A DNA stretch of 64,000 nt from the NCBI GenBank assembly GCA_027490195.1, contig JAIXYN010000053.1, forward strand, positions 1-64,000, in the 5' to 3' direction. The stretch comes from Verrucomicrobiaceae bacterium. Lineage in GTDB: Bacteria; Verrucomicrobiota; Verrucomicrobiia; Verrucomicrobiales; Verrucomicrobiaceae. A program made the position numbers and the translations under genes. Below, one piece after another: positions 1-7,702 of the stretch. The notes below the pieces were generated by a model. It saw nothing but the letters and a program-made list of their open reading frames with translations, was not told the origin of the DNA and searched no databases. Position 1 is the first letter of the stretch, and each line of letters opens with the position of its first letter.

Positions 1-96
1 ACGGCGACGCAGTTACTTCAAGTTCTCACCCGGAACACGGTTCCAGATGGCCAGGGTCTTTCACCCCGGAGGATAGTGACGCTTCACAGCGCACTA

Positions 97-130
97 CGAC
101 AGACACTCCTGTCTGTCGATCAGCGTTCAC
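97..130. repeat. Palindromic REP-like element, copy 1
   Basis: The core GACAGACACTCCTGTCTGTC can fold into a hairpin. It is followed by a GATCAGCG-type tail. The same core recurs near 268-300 (inverted) and near 35474-35507. Confidence 0.75.
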
Positions 131-267
131 GCAAACTCTCATCGTTTTCGGCCACCCAAAGGCAAGGGCCGGATGGACAAGCCAATAGCCCATGGACTGG
201 CCTTCCAGGCCTTCATCAGCAAACATCCGTTTGAGGTATGCGAGGTCGAAGGGGTTTTCGGTGACGC

Positions 268-300
268 TGGCCGACAGACAGGAGTGTCTGTCGTACTTCA
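268..300. repeat. Palindromic REP-like element, copy 2 (inverted)
   Basis: This is the reverse complement of the element near 35474-35507, including the flanking CGCTGGCC and GTACTTCA tails, so about 33 bases are shared. It lies just upstream of the alpha/beta hydrolase start. Confidence 0.75.
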
Positions 301-343
301 AAGCCTTGAAACTTCTCACCCTCCCTATCGTTTCAGCCACATC

Positions 344-1264
344 ATGCGCCTCCTTCTTCCACTCCTCCTCGCCATCGCTCTGCCGCTGCATGCCCAAAAG
401 GGCGGCAAGACCAAGCCCTTGATCAAGCTGACTGAGGTCGAAGTCGCGACCAAAGAGGTCGTCTATAAAACCACGCCGCAGGGCGAGCTAAAGCTGCATG
501 TGTTTTCGCCAAAAGGCGATGTGCAGGCCGCAGTGCTCCGCCCCTGCGCGGTGTTTTTCTTTGGCGGTGGCTGGAAGAGCGGCTCGTATCTCCAGTTCGT
601 CCCGCAGGCAGAATACCTAGCCAGTCGTGGCATCATCGCCATCAGCGCGGATTACCGCATTCTCAACGTTCACAAGACCACGCCGGACAAAGCGGTGGAG
701 GATGCGAAGAGCGCCATCCGCTGGGTGCGCGGTCATGCCACAGAGCTCGGCATTGATCCCACCAAGATCATTGCTGGCGGCGGCTCCGCTGGCGGCCACC
801 TCGCCGCCTGTACGGCGCTCGTTTCTGCTTACGACGCTGAGTCGGATGACAAGTCCATCTCTGCCAAACCCAACGCCATGGTGCTGTTCAATCCCGCCAT
901 GAACATCGCCACGCTCTTCAAGCAGCGCGCCACTGGCGAAGGCCCGATGAAGTTGGAGATGGCGGAAGCCATCACTCCCAACAACTTTCTCACCAAAGAC
1001 ACCCCGCCCGCCATCCTCTTCTTTGGCACCGCCGACAAACTCAAAGCTGGTGGCGATGAATACATCACCCTAGCCAAAGCACTCGGCCTCCGTGCCGAGA
1101 TGTGGTCCGCAGCAGACATGCCGCATGGATTCTTCAACAAGGAGCCATGGATTCAAGTCACCGCGAAAAAGATGGACGAGTTCCTCACCTCGCTCGGCTA
1201 CCTCGGCGGCGGGCCCACCCTCAAGCTGCCAGAAAACGCGCCCTCATTGAAGCACGAGAACTGA
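344..1264 (+). CDS. Secreted alpha/beta hydrolase (esterase/lipase-like)
   Basis: This 306-residue protein begins with a signal peptide (MRLLLPLLLAIALPLHAQ), so I start it at the ATG at 344; the frame is open further upstream but that part runs through a repeat. The body has the alpha/beta hydrolase pattern. The oxyanion-hole region is around FFFGGGWKSG (residues ~70), the nucleophile elbow is GGGSAGGH (~145), the acidic region is near FFGTADKLKAGGDEY (~230), and the catalytic His is in MPHGFF (~265). This is the BD-FAE/carboxylesterase type found next to sulfatases and other degradative enzymes in Verrucomicrobia. It is probably exported; the substrate cannot be told from sequence. It is followed 39 bases later by a class V aminotransferase, with no evident functional link. 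Confidence 0.88.
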   Translation: MRLLLPLLLAIALPLHAQKGGKTKPLIKLTEVEVATKEVVYKTTPQGELKLHVFSPKGDVQAAVLRPCAVFFFGGGWKSGSYLQFVPQAEYLASRGIIAISADYRILNVHKTTPDKAVEDAKSAIRWVRGHATELGIDPTKIIAGGGSAGGHLAACTALVSAYDAESDDKSISAKPNAMVLFNPAMNIATLFKQRATGEGPMKLEMAEAITPNNFLTKDTPPAILFFGTADKLKAGGDEYITLAKALGLRAEMWSAADMPHGFFNKEPWIQVTAKKMDEFLTSLGYLGGGPTLKLPENAPSLKHEN

Positions 1265-1303
1265 GCTTGAAAAAAGTCACGCGAACTGCGTTTCTTCACA
1301 CGC

Positions 1304-2434
1304 ATGCTCACCGACTCCTCCCGCGCAGCCGATTTCCCCAGCCTCCACGGCATTCATTACCTCAACACCGCCGCCGAGAGCATCCCGCCTCTCTGTGTGA
1401 ATGAGGCCGTGGCGGAATACATGCACCACAAGTCGCTCGGCATGCATGGCCGCGACTTCCATTTCCCGCGTGTGGAGGACTGCCGCGAGATCACCGCCCG
1501 GCACCTCGGCCTCAGCACGGATGAAGTCTCCTTCTGCTCCTGCAGCTCCGAAGCCTACAACCTCCTCGCCAACGCGCTGCAACTGACGCCGAAGGACGAA
1601 GTCATCGTTACCGATCTCGATTTCCCTGCCGGAGCCACGCCCTGGCTCACCGCGCCAGAGTCTTCTCGCCCCATCACACGCCTTTGGAAGAATCGTGAAG
1701 GTGCCTTGGACCTCATCGATCTTGCCGCGTTGCTCAATGAGCGCACGGCCCTCGTGCAGGTCAGCCTCGTGAGTTTCTACAACGGCCACCGCATCCCCTT
1801 TGCACCGCTGCGCGATGTAATCCGCAAGCTCGCACCACAGGCGGTCATCGCCGTGGATGTCACGCAGGCGCTGGGCCGTGTCGCGCTTGATTGCCAGGAC
1901 GCCGACATCATGATTTCCAGCACGCACAAATGGACCCTCGGCATCCATGGCGGCGGCGTCATTGGCATTCCCAAAAAATCTGCCTCCCGCCTCACCACGA
2001 CTGCCGGTGGCTGGTATCACATCGAGAATGCCTTCGGTCCCGACCGCTTTGAAAGCGCCCGCATCAAGCCCGGCGCGCTCAGCTTCTCCGTCGGCATGCC
2101 CAGCTTCGCCGCGCTGTATGCCCTGAATGCTTCGCTGCGTTACCTCGAAGCCGTGGGCATGGACAAGATCATCGCCCATGCAGATCCGCTCATCGCCCGA
2201 GTGCATGCCGGATTGCAGGAACTCGGCCTCACCGCGCTCAGCGCTGCGCAGCCAGATTGCTCCAGTGGCATCGTGGCTTTCAAACACGAAAACACCGCCG
2301 CCATCAATGAGGCCCTGCTCGCGCAAAACATCCACGTCATGCATCAGGTGGGCCGCATCCGCATCGCTGTGCATGGCTACACCACCGCCGAGGACATTGA
2401 AAAGTTGCTGAGCACGCTGCGCAGCGCGCTCTAA
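1304..2434 (+). CDS. Aminotransferase class V-fold PLP enzyme (cysteine desulfurase-like)
   Basis: This is a 376-residue cytoplasmic PLP enzyme of the class V aminotransferase family. The start at 1304 leads directly into the N-terminal substrate-loop region (HYLNTAAESIPP). The pocket Asp is in AVDVTQALG, and the PLP lysine is in MISSTHKWTLG (near residue 210), the SxHK arrangement of NifS/SufS and isopenicillin-N-epimerase-like enzymes. There is no obvious catalytic Cys loop of SufS type near the C-terminus, so it is more likely an epimerase- or selenocysteine-lyase-like paralogue than the housekeeping desulfurase. Neighbours give no pathway clue. Confidence 0.88.
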   Translation: MLTDSSRAADFPSLHGIHYLNTAAESIPPLCVNEAVAEYMHHKSLGMHGRDFHFPRVEDCREITARHLGLSTDEVSFCSCSSEAYNLLANALQLTPKDEVIVTDLDFPAGATPWLTAPESSRPITRLWKNREGALDLIDLAALLNERTALVQVSLVSFYNGHRIPFAPLRDVIRKLAPQAVIAVDVTQALGRVALDCQDADIMISSTHKWTLGIHGGGVIGIPKKSASRLTTTAGGWYHIENAFGPDRFESARIKPGALSFSVGMPSFAALYALNASLRYLEAVGMDKIIAHADPLIARVHAGLQELGLTALSAAQPDCSSGIVAFKHENTAAINEALLAQNIHVMHQVGRIRIAVHGYTTAEDIEKLLSTLRSAL

Positions 2435-2511
2435 AACAGCGCCCCGCCTTTTTTCATCCTTGGGTGGGACGCCCCTTGCCCTGACAAGCTGGAAGCCTAT
2501 CCTCCACGATC

Positions 2512-5103
2512 TTGGACTGGGAATCGCCAAAACTCCTTCTGCTCATCCTGCCCGCAGTCGCTCTGCTGCTGTGGATCGAATCGCGCTCATCGCATCCCAT
2601 GACCGGACTGCGGAAACGCCTGCTGCTGGTCACACGCGCCATCGGCGTGATGCTTGCCATTGCCGCGCTCGCCGGTCCAGCCCGTGTCACGCAAACAGGC
2701 CGCAAGGCGCTCGGAATCATTGTCGACGCCAGCCAGAGCATGGGCGAGGAAGGACTCACGAAATCGCTCACTGAAGCGGCCCGCGTGCGTGCAGGGCTCG
2801 GCAGCGAGATTGATTCCTTTGTCGTGCAGCTTGGTTCGCAGCCCGAGCTCCTGCCCGCAGGCAGCACGCCCGCCATGCAGGCCGCATGGCAAAAACAAAA
2901 CGGCGGAGACAGCCACTACGCTGCCGCCGTCGAATACGCCGAGGCCTTGTTTCCACCCGGTGCCAGCCGCAACATCCTCCTCATTGGCGACGGCCACGAA
3001 ACGCGCGGCAGTCTGCTCGATGCCGCACGCGAAGCCGCCATCTCGGGCATCAAACTGCACGCGCTGCCCATTTCGGGTCCACGTCTTCCAGACGCACGCA
3101 TCCTGTCGCTCACGCCCAATCGCACCCGTTTGTTTGAAGGTGCCAGCCTGAGTTTAAAGGCGGCCTTTGAGAGCACCATCGCAGGCACCGGCACCCTGAA
3201 GCTCTACGAAAACGGCATCGAGGTGGAAAAGCGCCCCGTCACGCTCAAGCCCGGCGCTACGCAGGAGATCGTCTTCAGCCGCACTCCATCCACACGCAAC
3301 ACCTTCCAATACCGCGCAGTGCTGGAAGGGATCGCTGGCGACACGCTTCCCGGCAATGACAGCGCGCTCGCCATCGTCGATGTGCGCGGTCGCCTGCGGC
3401 TACTCTACATCGAATCCGACGCCGCTGAAGGCCGCTACCTCACACAGGCGATGGAGAAGGAGGGCATCGAGCTCGACATGCGCCAGCCGGGCAATCTCGC
3501 GATCACGTTCGAAATGCTCGGCGGCTACGATGGCGTCATTCTCTCAGACGTTCCCGCACACCAGCTTGGCGAGCCGCTCATGAATGCGCTGCGCGACTAC
3601 GTGGACAAACTCGGCGGCGGCCTGGTCATGCTCGGTGGCCCAGGCTCCTTCGGTGTCGGTGGTTACTATCGTACGCCCATTGAAGAAGTGCTGCCCGTGC
3701 GGCTGAAGGCACCGGACGAAGAAGAAAAGCAAAGCGCCGCCGTCGCCATCGTGCTGGATCGCTCCGGCTCCATGGCTGGTGAAAAATTGGAAATGGCCAA
3801 AAGCGCCGCCATCGCCACAGCGGAAGTGCTCGGGCACAACGACTCCCTCGGCGTGTGGGCCTTCGACTCGGAGGCGCATGTCGTCGCGCCGATGACGCGG
3901 CTGACTTCTACAAACGCAGTGTCCGGTCAGATCGCCGCCATCGCCTCAGGCGGTGGCACCAATCTGCTACCGGCCTTTCAGCTCGGGCGCGAGGCCCTGC
4001 TGCGCACGAAGGCCCGCGTGAAGCACATGATCATCCTCACCGATGGCCAGACCGCAGGCTCCGGCTACGAACAGCTCGCCACGCAGTGCCGTGGCGAAGG
4101 CCTGACGATTTCCACCGTCGCCATCGGCGAAGGCTCGCACGTGGCGCTGCTTCAGGCCATCGCCTCCAGCGGCGGCGGTCAGTCCTATTCGACGATGGAT
4201 GCCAGCAGCATCACGCGCATCTTCACGCAGGACACCCTCATGCACACCGGCCGCATGATTCGTGAAGAGCCCTTCACGCCTGAGCTGAAGGAAAAAGCCC
4301 CCATCCTCGCCGGCTTTGAAAAGTGGGACTCGCCCGAGCTACTCGGCTACGTGAAAACCACCCGCCGCACTTCGGCGCAGGTGCCGCTCGTCACTGAAAC
4401 GGGAGATCCCCTGCTCGCGCACTGGCGCTTCGGTCTTGGCAAAGCCACCGCCTTCACTTCGGATGCGAAAAGCCGCTGGGCCTCGCTCTGGATCGCACGC
4501 TGGCCCGACTACGGTCGTTTCTGGTCCCAGGTGCTGCGTGAAACCGCACGCGCTCCGCAGGGCCGCCTCATGGATCTCTCCGCACGCATGCAGGGAGACG
4601 ACGCCCGCATCAGCGTCGATCTCCTCGCAGATGCGGGCACGCGCGCCAACAACGCCACCATCTCCGCAGAAGTATTCCATGTAGCCGCAGATGACCTTGG
4701 CGCGCCGATGCAAGCCGTGCAAAAACTCAACCTGCGGCAGGATGCACCCGGCAGCTATGCGGCGGACTTCAAACCCACCCAGGCCGGCGTGTATCTCATC
4801 CGCGCCCAGTTCGGTGCGGAGATGGTCACCACCGGCCTCATTCACAATCCCTCCACCGAAGCCAGTCTCGGCACCGTGAACGAAGAGCTGCTGAGAGAAG
4901 CCGCGCGCATCACCGGCGGCGATTACCTCACCGATGCCAAACGCCTGCCCAATCTCGATACCACCAAGGCGATCCAATACGAGGAACTCTGGCCTTCATT
5001 GCTGCTCGCACTTCTCATGATCTTCCTCATCGACACCGCCATCCGCCGCTGGGAGCACGTCGTGGGTTTGTGGCAACTCGTGCCGCAGCGCAAGGCGGCG
5101 TGA
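2512..5103 (+). CDS. Membrane VWA-domain protein with glutamine-amidotransferase-like middle domain
   Basis: The 863-residue frame starts at a TTG (2512). The next ATG (2599) would cut away the first membrane segment (LLLLILPAVALLLWI), so TTG is preferred. Two N-terminal membrane helices (~6-22, ~38-56) precede a first von Willebrand A-like region with a MIDAS-type DASQSM (~72). A class I glutamine-amidotransferase-like segment follows (~295-395, with GGGLVMLGGPGSFG). A second, fuller VWA domain comes next (DRSGSMAGEK ~417, then TNLLPA and LTDGQT). A C-terminal helix (LWPSLLLALLMIFLI, ~830) anchors the end. This architecture is common in Planctomycetes and Verrucomicrobia in BatA-like or aerotolerance clusters. 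The role is probably extracytoplasmic protein interaction; the exact function is unknown. Confidence 0.87.
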   Translation: MDWESPKLLLLILPAVALLLWIESRSSHPMTGLRKRLLLVTRAIGVMLAIAALAGPARVTQTGRKALGIIVDASQSMGEEGLTKSLTEAARVRAGLGSEIDSFVVQLGSQPELLPAGSTPAMQAAWQKQNGGDSHYAAAVEYAEALFPPGASRNILLIGDGHETRGSLLDAAREAAISGIKLHALPISGPRLPDARILSLTPNRTRLFEGASLSLKAAFESTIAGTGTLKLYENGIEVEKRPVTLKPGATQEIVFSRTPSTRNTFQYRAVLEGIAGDTLPGNDSALAIVDVRGRLRLLYIESDAAEGRYLTQAMEKEGIELDMRQPGNLAITFEMLGGYDGVILSDVPAHQLGEPLMNALRDYVDKLGGGLVMLGGPGSFGVGGYYRTPIEEVLPVRLKAPDEEEKQSAAVAIVLDRSGSMAGEKLEMAKSAAIATAEVLGHNDSLGVWAFDSEAHVVAPMTRLTSTNAVSGQIAAIASGGGTNLLPAFQLGREALLRTKARVKHMIILTDGQTAGSGYEQLATQCRGEGLTISTVAIGEGSHVALLQAIASSGGGQSYSTMDASSITRIFTQDTLMHTGRMIREEPFTPELKEKAPILAGFEKWDSPELLGYVKTTRRTSAQVPLVTETGDPLLAHWRFGLGKATAFTSDAKSRWASLWIARWPDYGRFWSQVLRETARAPQGRLMDLSARMQGDDARISVDLLADAGTRANNATISAEVFHVAADDLGAPMQAVQKLNLRQDAPGSYAADFKPTQAGVYLIRAQFGAEMVTTGLIHNPSTEASLGTVNEELLREAARITGGDYLTDAKRLPNLDTTKAIQYEELWPSLLLALLMIFLIDTAIRRWEHVVGLWQLVPQRKAA

Positions 5104-5112
5104 TACAGCAGC

Positions 5113-5130
5113 CATCTCGCTCCGCGAGAT
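5113..5130. repeat. Short palindrome CATCTCGC-TCC-GCGAGATG
   Basis: Perfect 8-bp arms with a 3-nt loop, immediately after the VWA gene stop. It forms a composite with the larger inverted repeat that follows. Confidence 0.6.
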
Positions 5131-5146
5131 GAGTCCAAGCGCCTGC

Positions 5147-5221
5147 AAAGTACTCGTGAGCTTTAGCTCACTCTGGAAGGCGCGGAGTTTCCCAGAGTGA
5201 GCTAAAGCTCACGAGTACTTT
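5147..5221. repeat. Large inverted repeat between convergent genes (bidirectional terminator or REPIN)
   Basis: Two 30-base arms (5147-5176 and 5192-5221) are perfect reverse complements around a 15-base spacer. Each arm is itself palindromic at its centre (GTGAGCTTTAGCTCAC) and ends in GTACTTT. It separates the plus-strand VWA gene from a minus-strand phosphatase-like gene and covers the latter's stop codon. It could terminate transcription from both sides. The nested palindromes and the GTACTT tail also fit a dispersed REP doublet. Confidence 0.85.
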
Positions 5222-5543
5222 CCTCCAGAAGCGGCTCCACCCGCTCCCGAATCAACGCCACGAGCTCCGGATTCATAAACTCAAAATCGTCCGGGATGTC
5301 GAGCACGTCGATGTGCAACTCGCGCACGATCTCAGGAAACTGCTCCCGCAGACGCTGCTTGTGCTCATGTTCCATCACCATCACACGATCCGCCCACAGC
5401 AGCAGCTTCTCCGAAACCCGGCAGCGTGCGGAAGCGCTGGTGCCAGCACTGCGCACTTCCACACGCGGATCGTTTTGATACACCTTCTCCGCCGTCGGAC
5501 TGCGCCATTGGTTGCGGGAGCAGAGGAAAAGAAGGCGCATCAT
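5202..5543 (-). CDS. Low-molecular-weight protein-tyrosine-phosphatase-like protein
   Basis: This is a 113-residue protein starting at the ATG at 5543, which overlaps the upstream gene's stop as ATGA. It opens with MRLLFLCSRNQWRSPTAE, which fits the C-X5-R-[ST] phosphate loop of LMW phosphatases and ArsC-type enzymes but lacks the usual GNICRSP wording. The rest (SAGTSASA, VMEHEHKQRL, LDIPDDFEF) matches the shorter family called predicted protein tyrosine phosphatase. The last residues (ESTREL) and the stop are encoded by the inverted repeat at 5192-5221, so the native C-terminus may have been replaced. It is translationally coupled to the hypothetical gene upstream. Confidence 0.82.
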   Translation of the reverse strand: MMRLLFLCSRNQWRSPTAEKVYQNDPRVEVRSAGTSASARCRVSEKLLLWADRVMVMEHEHKQRLREQFPEIVRELHIDVLDIPDDFEFMNPELVALIRERVEPLLEESTREL

Positions 5544-5929
5544 GAGTCCATCTTGTGATTTAGGATCCATTCAGCGAGCTCACGGACGTATTTTCGCCGG
5601 TCATTCAACAACAATGTGGCCGCACCGAAGAAACGCGGTGCATCAAGACAAAGACCCAAGTTTAACTGATCACGGAACTGCTCGGCAACCTCTCCTTGCG
5701 CCAATCGAGCCAAAATGCATGACGTCAATCGCTGCCGCTGCGCATCGGTTAGACCGCAGTGTTTGAAGCGCCGCGCCATCATTGCCCTCGCCCGATTGTG
5801 CCAGAGACCTTGGGTCGTTGCCTCGAAAAAGCTCACACATGACTCAATGCCTGCCGCATCACCTTTCAAAAGCTGGTCTGCCATCCGATGCAGATCAGCT
5901 TTCGTCAGAGACTCGAAGGACTCGATCAT
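5540..5929 (-). CDS. Hypothetical protein, helical
   Basis: This 129-residue protein matches no family I recognise. It begins MIESFESLTKADLH and is rich in Ala, Leu, Arg and Cys. Spaced amphipathic stretches (LTDAQRQRLTSCILARLA, RRKYVRELAEWILNH) suggest short alpha-helical HEAT-like repeats, an inference only. No signal peptide or membrane segment is visible. Its stop overlaps the start of the phosphatase-like gene (ATGA), so the two are probably cotranslated. It begins only 9 bases after the minus-strand gpmI stop. Confidence 0.72.
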   Translation of the reverse strand: MIESFESLTKADLHRMADQLLKGDAAGIESCVSFFEATTQGLWHNRARAMMARRFKHCGLTDAQRQRLTSCILARLAQGEVAEQFRDQLNLGLCLDAPRFFGAATLLLNDRRKYVRELAEWILNHKMDS

Positions 5930-5938
5930 GTGAAGATG

Positions 5939-7489
5939 TTACTTCTTCACCAGCAAGCTATTCCCCGTCATCTCTGCCGAAGGCTTCACACCGAGCATAT
6001 CCAGCAGCGTCGGTGCGATGTCCGCGAGCTTGCCGTCGGCGACGGTGTAGCTGTTGGCATCGGCGGCGACGTAGATGCCATGGACGAGATTCGTCGTGTG
6101 CGCGGTGTTGGGGCTGCCATCCGGATTGCGCATCGTCTCGCAGTTGCCGTGGTCGGCGGTGATGAAGAGCTTGCCGCCGAGTTCGAGGACTTTTTGAACG
6201 ATGAGGCGCACGCCGAGATCGATGGTCTCACAGGCGTGGATGCCCGCTTCGACAACGCCAGTGTGGCCGACCATGTCGGGGTTGGCGTAGTTCATGATGA
6301 CGAGGTCGTAGCTTTCCAGACGGTGCATCACTTCAAACGTAAGATCCGGCGCGCTCATCTGCGGCTTCTTGTCGTAGGTGGGCACCTCCTTCGGGCTGAT
6401 GGCGAGGTAGCGGTCTTCGCCGGGATTCGGCTCTTCCACGCCGCTGTTGAAGAAGAAGGTCACATGCGGATATTTTTCCGTCTCCGCAGCACGCAGCTGG
6501 GTCAATCCAGCAGCGGCCACCACCTGGCCGAGGTTGTTGCTCAGGCTTTCAGGGCCAAAGATCACACGGGCACCGAGGGCGGTGTAAGTGGCGTCGTATT
6601 CGGTGAGGGTGTAGTAGCCGGTCTTCGGAGTGACTTCGCGGTCGAAGCCATTGAAGTCCGCTTTCAGGAAAGCCTCACTGAGCTGGCGTGCGCGGTCGGC
6701 GCGGAAGTTGAACCACAGAATCACATCGCCATCGCGAATGCGCTGCTCGTTGGCATTGGAGAAAATCATGGGCTGCATGAACTCATCCCCACGCGGATCT
6801 TGCGGGTACGCGCCCTGCACGGCGGCGCTAGGCAGATCGGTGCGGACTTCGCCACGGCCAAGGACGATGGCGTCCCAGGCGAGCTTGTTGCGCTCCCAGC
6901 GCTTGTCGCGGTCCATGGCGTAGTAGCGGCCAATGACGGTGGCGATTTTGGCTCCGCTCGGCGCGAGGTCTTTTTCCAGCTTGGCCATGTAGGCGGCACC
7001 ACCCGTCGGGGAGGTGTCGCGACCATCGGTGATCGCATGCACCATCAAATCGCTCACGCCTGCAGCCTTCGCGGCATTGCAAAGTGCGGCCAGGTGATCC
7101 TGATGCGAGTGCACACCGCCATCGCTGATGAGGCCCAGGAAGTGGAGACGCTTGCCCTTGGCTTTCTCAAAGGCCTCGACGAGCACCGGCATGGAAGCCA
7201 GTTCGCCATCGCGGATGCATTTGTTGATGCGGGTGAGGTCCTGATACACCACGCGGCCCGCGCCGAGATTGAGGTGCCCCACTTCGCTGTTGCCCATCTG
7301 GCCATCCGGCAGGCCCACGTCCTCGCCGCTGGCGCTGACGGTGCCGCGCGGATAGGTCTCATACAGGTGGTCATGAAAGGGGGTGCGGGCCAGCAGGGTG
7401 GCATCGCCATTGGCTACGGCTTGAGCTTTGCCGCCGGGGTTGATGCCCCAGCCGTCACGGATAATCAGAACAACAGGTTTTTTGGTCAT
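5939..7489 (-). CDS. gpmI: 2,3-bisphosphoglycerate-independent phosphoglycerate mutase
   Basis: The 516-residue length is typical for iPGM. The N-terminal metal site is seen in VLIIRDGWGINPGG, with the phosphoserine region at PDGQMGNSEVGHLNLGAG (the Ser is in NSEVGH). Later metal ligands lie in ITDGRDTSP, NYANPDMVGHTG and TADHGNCE. The enzyme interconverts 3- and 2-phosphoglycerate in glycolysis and gluconeogenesis using two Mn ions. The start at 7489 (MTKKPVVLI) fits the family N-terminus exactly. The gene is monocistronic or leads into the small genes at 5929-5202; the facing amidase gene is divergent. Confidence 0.97.
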   Translation of the reverse strand: MTKKPVVLIIRDGWGINPGGKAQAVANGDATLLARTPFHDHLYETYPRGTVSASGEDVGLPDGQMGNSEVGHLNLGAGRVVYQDLTRINKCIRDGELASMPVLVEAFEKAKGKRLHFLGLISDGGVHSHQDHLAALCNAAKAAGVSDLMVHAITDGRDTSPTGGAAYMAKLEKDLAPSGAKIATVIGRYYAMDRDKRWERNKLAWDAIVLGRGEVRTDLPSAAVQGAYPQDPRGDEFMQPMIFSNANEQRIRDGDVILWFNFRADRARQLSEAFLKADFNGFDREVTPKTGYYTLTEYDATYTALGARVIFGPESLSNNLGQVVAAAGLTQLRAAETEKYPHVTFFFNSGVEEPNPGEDRYLAISPKEVPTYDKKPQMSAPDLTFEVMHRLESYDLVIMNYANPDMVGHTGVVEAGIHACETIDLGVRLIVQKVLELGGKLFITADHGNCETMRNPDGSPNTAHTTNLVHGIYVAADANSYTVADGKLADIAPTLLDMLGVKPSAEMTGNSLLVKK

Positions 7490-7702
7490 AGCTACTGGGT
7501 CAATGGGTCAAAGCGGCGGCTCCGTCAAGCGCGGGGTCAAGGCGGCGAGGCCAGGAAAGGCTGGAATCACCCTTTTGACCAGCTTAAGCATTTCTTGGCA
7601 AATCCTAACCACCCCCGGGGCCGACTCGTCAGATCGTTTGCGCTCCGGGCCGACTCAGGCTATAAAAGCTCGCCTTTCTCCGTTACTGCCGTCATTCCTG
7701 CC
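7490..7702. other. Divergent promoter region between gpmI and amidase
   Basis: This 213-base gap separates divergent genes and must hold both promoters. The plus strand is open through it in the amidase frame, but that extension runs antisense through gpmI and lacks protein character. No unambiguous -35/-10 pair is visible; TATAAA at 7660-7665 is the best -10 candidate for the amidase. Confidence 0.35.

Larger units (their letters stand above)
1..343. other. Intergenic start of window with two inverted REP-like copies
   Basis: No convincing complete gene lies here. Two copies of one palindromic repeat sit in opposite orientation near 97-130 and 268-300. Between them the minus strand has a short open stretch encoding NPFDLAYLKRMF and then MGYWLVHPALAFGWPK. 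This looks more protein-like than random but has no start of its own and is bounded by the repeats. It may be a gene remnant or part of a composite repeat. Confidence 0.5.

Noticed and set aside
1277-2530. 417-residue minus-strand frame opposite the aminotransferase gene
   Set aside because: Composition typical of an antisense shadow; the plus-strand enzyme has clear PLP motifs.
5888-7702. Long plus-strand open frame ahead of the amidase gene
   Set aside because: It runs antisense through gpmI and is rich in His, Ala, Gly and Val without domains. It arises from codon bias in the true gene; the amidase starts with a signal peptide at 7703.
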